From positions 1 to 41,445 of the forward strand of contig NZ_FMCH01000590.1 in NCBI RefSeq assembly GCF_900091855.1: a DNA stretch of 41,445 nucleotides. The letters run 5' to 3'. The notes under the pieces were generated by a model. The model saw nothing but the letters and a program-made list of their open reading frames with translations, searched no databases and was not told the DNA's origin. A program made the translations under genes and the position numbers. Below, piece after piece: positions 1 through 8,800 of this stretch. Position 1 is the first letter of the stretch. Every line of letters starts with the position of its first letter. The stretch comes from Streptomyces sp. DvalAA-14. Its GTDB lineage: Bacteria > Actinomycetota > Actinomycetes > Streptomycetales > Streptomycetaceae.

Positions 1-305
1 CGCCGCCGGTGACGGCGACGGGCCGACCGTCCAGCACCACGGCCGCCACCGCCCACACCGCCCTGGTATGGCCGGTAAGGGGGTCGCCGACCGGCTGCCC
101 GCTGGCCAGGGCCCACATCCGCACCGTGCCGTCGCTGCCGCCGGTGACGGCGACGGGCCGACCGTCCAGCACCCCGGCGCCACCGCCCACACCGCGCCCC
201 TGTGGCCGGTGAGGGGGTCGCCGACCAGCTGCCCCGTGACGAGGTCCCAGTCCCACACTGTGCCGTCGCGGCTCCCGGTGACGGCGACGGGCCAACCGTC
301 CAGCA
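1..305 (-). pseudogene. WD40-repeat protein fragment, frameshifted and truncated
   Basis: On the minus strand this stretch encodes tandem WD40-like blades, with the repeated phrases VLDGRPVAVTGG, DGTVWDWDL, GDPLTGH and AVWAVA. Two blades plus part of a third are visible, and the gene runs off the left edge of the window. About one third of the way in, after AVWAVA, the reading frame shifts by one base before VLDGRPVAVTGG resumes. The upstream part of the gene is missing: similarity stops at about position 305, next to the IS630 remnant. WD40 proteins form beta-propeller scaffolds, and in streptomycetes they are often fused to kinases or NACHT/NTPase domains. Which of these this was cannot be seen. 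The frameshift could also be a sequencing error in a G/C run. Confidence 0.7.
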
Positions 306-341
306 CTAAGTGGTCGAGCTCGTAAGTCCTTCGGGGGTTGA

Positions 342-1360
342 TCAGGCTGCCAGCGCGACGGAGGATTCTTCCTGTCGGTCGAGTGTGTGTCGGTCGAGCC
401 GGGTCAGCAGATCGTCCAGGTCGGAGGTGGTGAACCTCCACTGGAACGGCTGTGCCGTGGCGTTGTGGCGGTCTTCGAATGCTCGGAGCCGGTCTCGGAT
501 CTAGTCGAGGTTCGTGAAGTCGTTGGGTGCCACGACTTTGCGTTGGACGACGGAGAAGAAGATCTCGATCTGGTTGGTCCAGGAGGCGTGGATGGGTGTG
601 TGGACCATGACGGCGTTGGGAAACGCCTTGGTCAGGCGGTCGGCGGCGGCCTGACCGCGATGGGAGGAGCCGTTGTCGACGATCCAGAAGACGCGTTTCG
701 CGCTGGCGTAGGGCTCGATGGTCATGACCTGGGTGACCAGGGCCATGAAGGGCACGATGCCGGTGCTGGGCTCACAGCGACCGAAGATGCGGGCGCGGTG
801 GACGTCGTAGGCGGCCAGATAGGCCAGCGCGCCGCCGCGCCGGTACTTGTGGTTGACCCGCATCGCCCGGGCCTGCCCGGGGGCCAAAGTGGGGTGGCAG
901 CGGCAGCGGGCCTGGACCGAGGTCTTCTCGTCGCTGGAGATGACGTACTCGCCCTCGCCCAGCGGGACGCCTTCGAAGGTGCGGGCGTACAGGTCCTTGA
1001 TGCGGGCGGCCTTGGGCCGGAAGTCCGGGTCGCGGATGAAGATCCAGGACTGGTACTGCCAGGGCTTGAGCGCGTCCCGGCGCAGCCAGCGGCGCACGGT
1101 GGAGGCGGAGATCGAGCCAGCGATGCGGCGGGCGACGACCTCGCGCGCCAGCTCCGGGCACGACCAGCGCGACAGCGGGGTGCCGGTCTCGGCGGGCAAC
1201 TGGCAGGCCAGCGCCTTGACCTCGGCGACCTGCACCGGGGTGAAGCGCCGCGGACGCCCGCAGCGCCTGCGGTCGGCCAGGGCGTCCAGGCCGCCGTCGG
1301 CAAAGCGGTCCCGCCAGGTCCGCACGGTGTCCAGGTGCACTCTGCGGGTGCCGGTAATTC
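342..1360 (-). pseudogene. IS630-family transposase, 5'-truncated with internal stop
   Basis: The longest intact piece is 501-1340 (279 aa). It has a helix-turn-helix region near the start (HLDTVRTWRDRFADGG) and an RNase-H-like DDE core with D137 in SSDEKT, D222 in WIVDNGSSHRG and E259 in WTNQIEIFF, as expected for IS630/Tc1-mariner transposases. A TAG at 501-503 cuts the protein. The same frame continues past it (IRDRLRAFEDRHNATAQPFQW and on) to a natural-looking end at 342-344, so the stop is a recent lesion. The first helix-turn-helix of the family is missing and similarity fades near 1360. The left edge abuts the WD40 fragment near a TA dinucleotide at 307-308, the usual IS630 target. Confidence 0.85.
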
Positions 1361-1678
1361 ATCCGTCCGGGTCGGAGCCCTACTTCCCAAGCCCGGCCGT
1401 CTCCTCTGATCGCGGCAAGGCTTCCGCCCGCATCGGCCATCGATGGCATGACGGTCTGTCCGGCTGCAACGCCTGACCTAACTCACGGCCACCAATACCT
1501 CCGCGATCCAGCCCGTGCAGCCGACGAACGGCCGAGTCAAAGACACCGAGATCCATCGCCACCGACAGAAACTACTCGGCCCCGAGATTCCCACAACCGC
1601 CGACTCCGGCAGATGACATGGGTCAAGTGATCTCCGCAGTGCGAGCCGCTGACCTGCGGCGATACCGCCAAAGGGCAG
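1361..1678. other. Gene-free stretch, no recognisable content
   Basis: I see no convincing gene here. Short open frames exist on both strands, but none has a ribosome site, a recognisable domain or consistent codon bias. It separates the broken IS630 gene from the first attachment-site copy. Confidence 0.5.
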
Positions 1679-1696
1679 CCTCTCACAACCTCTCAC
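1679..1696 (+). repeat. Tandem CCTCTCAC octamers left of att copy 1
   Basis: CCTCTCAC occurs at 1679-1686 and 1689-1696, ten bases apart. The same octamer pair recurs in the opposite orientation (GTGAGAGG) at 1922-1940, on the other side of att copy 1. Paired short repeats flanking a core are typical of integrase arm-type binding sites. The role is inferred. Confidence 0.5.
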
Positions 1697-1722
1697 ATCC
1701 GAATCGGACAATCCGGACGCCA

Positions 1723-1755
1723 AAAGCCTGCCTCCGCTCAGCGGAGACAGGCTTT
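1723..1755. terminator. Hairpin terminator next to att copy 1
   Basis: AAAGCCTG (1723-1730) pairs with CAGGCTTT (1748-1755), and inside it CTCCGC (1732-1737) pairs with GCGGAG (1741-1746). The A and T flanks suit termination in either direction. It lies 12 bp from the tRNA-derived core, like the hairpins beside the other two copies, so it probably once terminated tRNA-Pro transcription. Confidence 0.6.
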
Positions 1756-1767
1756 GACCTGCGAAAA

Positions 1768-1814
1768 CACCGTCGTGACGACAGGATTTGAACCTGCGAC
1801 CCCTTGACCCCCAG
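1768..1814 (-). other. Attachment site copy 1 (tRNA-Pro 3' half)
   Basis: These 47 bp match the 3' half of the tRNA-Pro gene at 33480-33526, from the anticodon loop to just past the acceptor end, with a single mismatch at 1776 (T for G). The 5' half of the tRNA is absent on the right. This is therefore an attachment-site duplicate and not a tRNA gene. It marks the left end of island A. Confidence 0.9.
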
Positions 1815-1921
1815 CGTTCGGACAAGGGTCCGACTGGTCCTCACCGGTCCGGGTCATGCAGGTCAGGGCCCACCTCATCCACCCCGCATGACGCCTGGAA
1901 CCACCTCGTGACGCACGGTCC

Positions 1922-1940
1922 GTGAGAGGCGCGTGAGAGG
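1922..1940 (-). repeat. Tandem GTGAGAGG octamers right of att copy 1
   Basis: GTGAGAGG occurs at 1922-1929 and 1933-1940, followed by CTCAC. It is the reverse complement of the octamer pair at 1679-1696. Together the two pairs bracket att copy 1, as arm sites bracket an attP. Confidence 0.5.
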
Positions 1941-2057
1941 CTCACGAATCGGCGGTCAAGCGCAGGCGACACTGCGGGCAGCGTCTCTCGCAGCAGTGCG
2001 GCATGACCGGGTAACAGGTGACATCCGGGCATCTCGGCCGAGGCGGTGCCAACCCAC

Positions 2058-2298
2058 TCTCCCTTCCCTTGTCGGTCAATCCGCCGGGTCCGGGGGTGCT
2101 CTGGCGGCAGACCTGCCAGGTCCATTCCTCGCGGTTGATGTCCTGGACCCGGACTCCGGAGACTTCGCCGATGCGGGTGGCTGTGCATGCCTCGAAGTGG
2201 ACCACGTCGCCCCAGCCCGGGTATTCGCCGGCGGACCGTGCGACGAGTGCGGTGGCGAGCCGGTCCAGGGTGTCCCAGTCGGGCAGTGGCAGCACCCG
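2058..2298 (-). pseudogene. Tyrosine integrase remnant
   Basis: About 80 codons closely match residues 190-265 of the integrase at 16972-18189. Shared blocks include ALVARS, YPGWG, RIGEVSGVRV and PGGLTDK. The first catalytic arginine (in RIGEVSG) is retained. The C-terminal HxxR, second histidine and tyrosine are all missing, and the frame runs into unrelated sequence after GGLTDKG. The N-terminal two thirds are also missing. It points leftward to att copy 1, opposite to the intact integrase relative to its own core. It is probably the scar of an earlier element at this tRNA. Confidence 0.8.
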
Positions 2299-2337
2299 TC
2301 CGCCGACGTTGCCGTCAACTACTGCCGTCAGACACCC

Positions 2338-2375
2338 CGGAAGCCCCATCGGAAACAAATCCGGTGGGGCTTCCG
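2338..2375 (-). terminator. Terminator of the Rhs toxin-immunity unit
   Basis: An 11-bp perfect stem pairs CGGAAGCCCCA (2338-2348) with TGGGGCTTCCG (2365-2375), with four more pairs inside. It starts about 35 bp after the stop of the putative immunity gene, in the right place to end that leftward transcript. Confidence 0.65.
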
Positions 2376-2410
2376 AGGATCGAGAAGGCGGACTTCTGAG
2401 ACGCTCTCCT

Positions 2411-2842
2411 TTACGTGCGGAAAGTCACCTTTGAAAATCCATCAAATTCGCCAAAGCCTCGATAGTGATATCGCGGGACTTCCATGACGAGATCAACTCC
2501 GCAGAAGTATCGAATACCTGGCGCCTTCCAGTAGATGTAATCTAGATTATCCAGTCCATCCCCTGCTGCACAAATTAGCCCTGGCTGTCCCGGAGAGAAG
2601 AGCGCAAGCAAATATGGATACAGAGCCACTCCGCGCTCGGCTGCGGCTGCAGCGAGATTCTTTTCACCCGCCTCGGCGGCATCGATGGTCACGTGCTTGA
2701 CAGTCCTCCAATCGATGCGAGTGGATGTCCAGGGAAATTCAATGAGTGCCTCATGGAAGGCTGAACAAGCACTTGTTGGAGCTACCGACGCACGCCCAGC
2801 GGCCACCCAGTCAACCAAGTGCTCACTGTCGATGTAGTTCAT
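2411..2842 (-). CDS. Putative immunity protein for the adjacent Rhs toxin
   Basis: The gene encodes 143 aa and I cannot assign a named family. The protein is soluble-looking and acidic overall, with no signal peptide, no membrane segment and many aromatic residues near the C-terminus. The function is inferred from position. The start codon lies 8 bp after the stop of the Rhs toxin gene, on the same strand, where cognate immunity genes sit in polymorphic toxin loci. Its GC content is visibly lower than that of the Rhs body and resembles that of the toxin tip, which supports tip and immunity gene having been acquired together. It would protect the producer and kin by binding the toxin domain in the cytoplasm. 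Confidence 0.7.
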   Translation of the reverse strand: MNYIDSEHLVDWVAAGRASVAPTSACSAFHEALIEFPWTSTRIDWRTVKHVTIDAAEAGEKNLAAAAAERGVALYPYLLALFSPGQPGLICAAGDGLDNLDYIYWKAPGIRYFCGVDLVMEVPRYHYRGFGEFDGFSKVTFRT

Positions 2843-2850
2843 AGCTAGGC

Positions 2851-5800
2851 TCAGTTCCCCGGGAAGCGATTGATGATCTGCCGGAAGTCACCTTCAGTGG
2901 ACCCATCCAGGATAACTGCTCCGCCCTTCCATCCAGAATTTCGCTTCGGGCCGCTGGTCCTGTCCCACCAGTTGATGTGAACGCCCTTACCAGAGGCGGG
3001 ATCCGGATCAAAGTCCATCCGCCACCCACGTAGCCCGTCCGGACTCTGCATTCCCGAGTAGTACTTCCCCTTCAGAGGACCAAGCTCTTGGAGGAACGGG
3101 ACGGCGTCATCTCCCAGGCCAGCTGATGTACGAGCCGCGTTGCGAGCCTCATTCATGCTCGTGACGTGAACATGCGGTTCGTGAACAACATCGCAATTAT
3201 GGACCAGGATTGGCGTGGTTCCGGCGAGTACATAGTACGTGTGGAGTTGGTCGACAGTGAGGTTGTACATGTCCGCTTCGCCTGCGACGACTCGGATCGC
3301 CATGACGCGTGCGTGGCTGTTGCTTGCGGTCTCGAGGGCGTGGCCAGGGAGCAGTTGACCGGCGGGCACCCAGGTGTGGGTGGTGTCGTCCCAGAAGGGA
3401 TGCTTGGCGGTGGTGTGCAGGACGCTGTCGTGTCCTGCGGACGTCTCGACGGTGAGGTCGATCAAGTCTTTGTCATGGTTAATGAGCGTTGCGGTGACCG
3501 TATGGCCGCCCTGATTCTTTCCCGTTTCAGGGTTTCCCGACTCGACCTTGTCGCCGGGCTGTATCTTGCCGATCGGTTTGGTGGTGCCGTCGGCCAGGAG
3601 AACAGGGGTTTTCGGGTTGAAACTCAGCAGGCAGGCCCCGTATTTCGCCGCCAGCTTCGTCAGGTCTTCACTCGCCCCCGCTTCGGCCCCGGGTCCGATC
3701 AGTGAAGCGGCAATCCCCATTGCCATTCCGAGTTTATAGGCGGTGGAATCCGGGTCGGCGCCCAGCGCGGAGGGATCATCGAAGGGGAATATGGGCATGC
3801 CGGGCGCTATGGAGCCGCCGCTCCCGCCCGGCATTGACTGGGTGATGCCATTAACGCCGTCGACCAGCGCTGCGGCGGCGCTGGGTACGAAACCGATGGT
3901 TTCCTTGAGGGCTCCTAGTCCGAAATTCTTGAATCCGCCTGATTTCGCCTTTTTCTTGTACGTTGCCCCGTAGACGACTGCGGGCCCGTAAGTGGGGATG
4001 GAGACGACGCTGACGAAGACGTTGTTGTGTTTGGCTTTCTCGTGGACTTCGGTGTACGTCCAGCCGCCACTTTGTGAATCTGTCCAGGTGGCGCCGTGCT
4101 GCTGGTTGTACTGGTCATTGTCATAGGCGCTGTCGGCCGCGCCCAAGGGGCGTTGTCCTGTGGGGTCGCTGAGTGTGGCCGGGTTGTTGTCGGCGTAGGT
4201 GTAGCCGTTGAGGGATTGTGCGTCGCTCGTTTCGAGGACAGGGTCGACGCTGATGAAGCGGCCGGTGGTGGGATCGTATTCGCGGGCGCCGATGTAGGTC
4301 AGGCCGGTGCTGGGGTCGGCGGGGTCTCCGAGGAAGGCTTTGTCGTCGGGCCAGGGGCCGGTGCCGCCGGTGCGGGGCGCGCCGAAGGGCGTGGTGTAGC
4401 GCTTGGTGACGGCTTGGGTGGTGGCGTCGAGAGCGAGGCTGCTGGTGCCGTGCTGGTCGCCGGCGAGCCAGGTGAGGTTGCTGGTGCCGCTCTGGTTGCT
4501 GCGCAGGGCGATGGTGGCGCCGTTGGCGCTGTAGTAGCGCTGTGCCCAGTACTTGGGGGTGCTTGCGGTGTTGAGGTGGACTTCGGTGTCGCCGAGGTAG
4601 AGGACGGTGTCCCCGGTGGTGGTGCGGCGGATGAGGAGGTTGCCGTCGGCATCGTAGACGTGACTGGTGGTGCTCTTGACCGTGCCCGTACTGGTCTTCT
4701 CGGTGATGGTGTCGGGTTGGCCCTGGCTGTTCCAGGTGATGCCCTGGGTGTCAGTTCCGTTGGGTCGGGTGGTGGTGTTGCCGGAGGGGTCGTAGACGTA
4801 CGTGGCGGCTGCACCGGTGCAGGTGGCCGCGGCGGTCAGAACGGTGGTGAGGGCATGCGGGCGCGCGGGGTTGTAGCAGTAGGTGGTGAGGGTGCTGCCG
4901 GCGCTCGTGTGATCGGTCTGGGTCTGCCGCAGCCCAGCGTCGTTGTACGTGTACGAGGTCCAGTAGGGACTGGCGCCGCCGAGGTTACTGACAGTGCGCC
5001 CGGCTGTGGTGCAGTCCGCAGCTGAGGGGGTCCAGGCTTCAGTCAGACGCTGGTAGCCGTCGTAGGCGAAACACTGGTTGTCGGCCTTGCCGGTGGAGCC
5101 GAGGGTGGTGGGGTCGAAGATGCTGGTGACGTTGCCGGCCGTGTCGTAGCCGTAGTTGAGTGCCTGGTCTTGGTAAGGGTGGGTCTGGTCGGTGACCACC
5201 GACTGGGTGAGGCGGTTGGTGCCCTCTTCGTAGGTGTTGGTGATGTAGGCCTTGGGGATGCCTGCCGCGGAAGAGGTGCCGAGGGTGAGCTGCTGGGGCT
5301 GGCCGAGGTTGGTGTAGGCGGCGGCCAGCAGGTAGCTGCTGGTCCCCTGGACGTCGGTGTCCAGCCCGAGGGCGTTGTGGTGGGTGGTGACGTGCTCTGA
5401 GGGCAGGCCGCCGGCGGCCGGGCTGTCGATGAACTGCTGGGTGCCGTCCGGGTTGTAGTAGGTGGAAGTGACCAGTTTCGCGGCGACGGCGCCTGAGGTG
5501 ACCAGGGGGTCCGTGGCCGGCAGGTCCAGTTCGGTGGTGGTCGCCCTGCCCATAGAGTCGTAGGCGGTGGCCTTCTGGGTGTAGGCCGAGCCTGTCGTGC
5601 CGCTGCCGCCTACGTAGCTGGTGGACGAGGCGATCTGCCCCTTGAGCACGGTGTCGTAGGTCCAGTGGCCGAGCTTGTTCGCGTCGGCTTGGGCGGTCTG
5701 CCACAGATCGGTCTGACGCCCGAGGCTGTCGTAGCCGTGCAGCAGTTTCTTGCCGCCTGCGTCGGTGGTCGAATCGATCTGGTCCAGGGTGGTGTAGCCG

Positions 5801-8800
5801 GTCTTTGTCGTCCCGCTGTCCGGGTCCGTCGCTGAGACCTGGCGGCCGAACAGGTCGTAGGTGTAAGACCAGGCGGCGTCGGGTCCGGTGACAGTGTTCG
5901 GCTTGCTGTCGCGGGTGTAGGTGAATCTGGTGGAGGTGTAGGGGGTGCCGACTCCCGCGCCGTATGCGCTGTCGGAGGGGTCGGTTCCGGCGTATTCGCG
6001 CTGTTCGGTGGTACGGCCGAGAACGTCGGTAATGGTGCGGGTGGCGCTGCCGCCAGCCGGGGCGCTGGTGGCGGTGGAGTCGCCGGTGTAGCTGGTGGTG
6101 GTGTTCCAGTTCTGTATGCCGTAGATGGAGAAAGCAGTAATGGTGGGGCGGCCGGCGCCGTCGAAGGTGGTGTCGGTCTGCTTGGGTGCCCGTCCGGACT
6201 CCGCCCGGACGTAGGTGCCCGACGGGGCGGTGGTGTCAAAGATGTCGGCGAAGGTCTCGTCGGCCAGGCCGCGGCTGTCGTAGCGGGTGTCGGTCAGCAG
6301 CCGGCCGCCGTTGGGCGTGGGTGACTGGGTCTGCAGCGGTCGCAGCAGCGAGTCGTAGATCGCATAGCTGGTGTTGTACTGGGTGCCTCCCACGAGCGAG
6401 GAGGTCGACGTCCATGACGGTGCGCTGCTGCTGGCGTGGTACGCGTACGTGTAATTCGCGCCGGCGCCGTCCGGGCGGGACTGGTTTGGCAGCCAGATGG
6501 CGGTGGGCCGGCCCAGCGCGTCGTAGGCCGTCTCGGTGACCTTGTTGTTGACGTCGTTGGCCTTGACGGTGCTGCCGCGGCCGAAGTCCTTGTAGGTGAA
6601 AGTGTTCTGGGCAATCGGGTTGGTGACCTGCACTCGGGTCACGGGGCCCGCACCGGCCGGGAGGTACGCCGTTTTTGTGATGTTTCCGGCCGCGTCCGCC
6701 GCTGACAGCACACGGCCCAGCTTCACGGTGGCGTCGTCGTAGGTGGTCTTGCTCAGGGTCTGCCAGGAGGTGGGGTTGCGTTCCCCGCCGGCGGCGGTCG
6801 CCGGGTAGGCCGAGGCGCGTCCGGTCCAGGTCGCTTCGCCCAGGGTCGGCGTCTGGCTCGCGGTCCACGCGGTGGCGGTGGTGTCGTCGTAGACGATGGC
6901 GCTGTCGGACAGCAGATCCCCGCGGGGCGCGGTGACCGACGCCGGCAGGGTCAGGTCGGTTTCCGCGGTGGAGCAGACATGGCCGGTGGTGCGGGTGCGG
7001 GAGACCAGTGCGGTGATGCCCAGGGTGGTGTTGCGGGCGTACCAGGTGCGGGTGCAGGTCTCGTCACCATCGAGTCCGAGTTGGCCGGAGTCGTTGACCT
7101 GGGTGGGCATGCCGAAGCTGTCGTAGGTGGTGTTGACGCTGTGGGTGCGCCAGGTCCCGGACGCGGTCAGGTACGTGGACGTCTGCGTCTTGGCAGTGCG
7201 GACGTAGTACGCGTCGATGTTGGCGTAGGACTTCTGCTGGGAGGCGGTCTTGCTCGAGAACGGGTCGGTGACAGTGACGCCGATCGGCGTGGCGCCGTTG
7301 TAGGTGATCTGCTCGCGGGTGAACCCGGCGTACTGGTCGCTGTCGGTCACCGCCGGCACCGTCAGTCCGGTGACGCCGATGCCGGCGGCGGATACCGATC
7401 GGGTGGTGCCGTCCTTCTGCTTGTCGCCGTTCATGCCCTGCAGGTACAGGGTTGTCGTCTTGGACTGCGTGCCGGCCCCGGAGCCGGTGGTGGCGGTGAC
7501 GGTGCGGTAACCGCGCCAGAGTGACCAGGTGCGTTCCTTGGCCGGGGTGAACGGGTCGTCGCTGTAGTGCCAGGCCGGCCCGGTGTAGGAGTAGGCAGTC
7601 TCCATGGTGTCGGTGTGGCCAGTGGGGTCGGAGGTGACCACATCCAGCACCCGGTACTTGTGGAACCAGTCCAGCGTCGCCTCGGTCGCGCCGTTGACGT
7701 GCCAGTACACCGGATAGCACGACGCGGTGTCGTTGTCCTCGGCCGCGGGCATGCCGGTCCCGCGCACACACTCCGGGTTGGACAAAGTCACCATCGTGAT
7801 GGCGCCCGTCTCGGAGGTGACCGATGCGATGCGCGGCCGGTTCAGCGGCAGGACGTCGTCAGTCGGGGCATCGACCCGGTCGGGCCGCATCTGGTACGTG
7901 AACGCCACCGGGTCCTCGGCGATGGTGCCGCCGTTCTCCCCGGTGTGCTGGATGCTGCTGAGCACCAGGGTCTGATCGGTGCTGTTGCCGATGTCCCCCG
8001 GGTCGAGGTAATCCTGTTTGAACGTCCAGGCGTCCACCGCGGCGTAGGCAGCCGGACTCGCCGCAGCATTCCAGGCGAATGTCTCGGTCTTCGTCAGGCG
8101 TTTGCGGGTGAAGAACGACGGGCCCGTGGCGGAGCACGTCGCACCGCTCGCGCAGATCGAGTCGAACGGGACGTCGGGCCAGTTCGGCGCGGTGGTCTTG
8201 GTCAGCGAGGAGCAGTCCGCGGCGGTGCACCGCTCGCTGTACGTGAACTGGACCTTGTCGGAGGCCGTGCCGCTGAACAGCGTGTCGGAACGCTGCCCGT
8301 ACAGGATGTGGTCGAGGTAGCCGCCGCGGGTGTAAGTGGCGGTGGCAGTGGTGGCGCCGTCCTTGGCGTAGGAGTTCGTCTCGGGCGTGTACCAGTACGA
8401 CGCCGCGTTCTGGTGCAGGTCCACGACGTAGTCAAGGTTCCACCGCCAGGCCTGCGTGACCGCCCGGCCCGAGAATGTGCTGCCGTTTGTGTAGCCGGGT
8501 TCCCCGGAGTTGTTGCCGAACACCGGTACGGTCCACACCGAGTTGGTGCGCTGGGTGTCCGCGCCGGCCAGTTTGTTCAGGCCGAACACGTACTGGGTAC
8601 CGTCGCCGGTGGTGACGGTCCAGTATTCGCCGTCGTCGTCTCCGTTGGCGGCGCCGGTGGAGTGGGTGACGGTGGACGCGTCGTCGTTCTTCAGCCGCCA
8701 CGTGCCGGTCGTGTCGTCCTTGACCAGCTCGGTGGACTGGCCGTTCAGGACCAGCGAGGCGTTGTCGTACTTCCAGCACAGGTCGTTCTTGCCGGTCTCG

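Noticed and set aside
387-1409. Long plus-strand open frame opposite the IS630 transposase
   Set aside because: It is the complement of a clear transposase with DDE motifs. Its composition (Gly/Val/Asp-rich) is typical of antisense frames in high-GC DNA.
4096-5025. 309-codon plus-strand frame inside the Rhs gene
   Set aside because: Antisense shadow of Rhs repeats, made of Gly/Val/Ala runs, with no ribosome site or domain.
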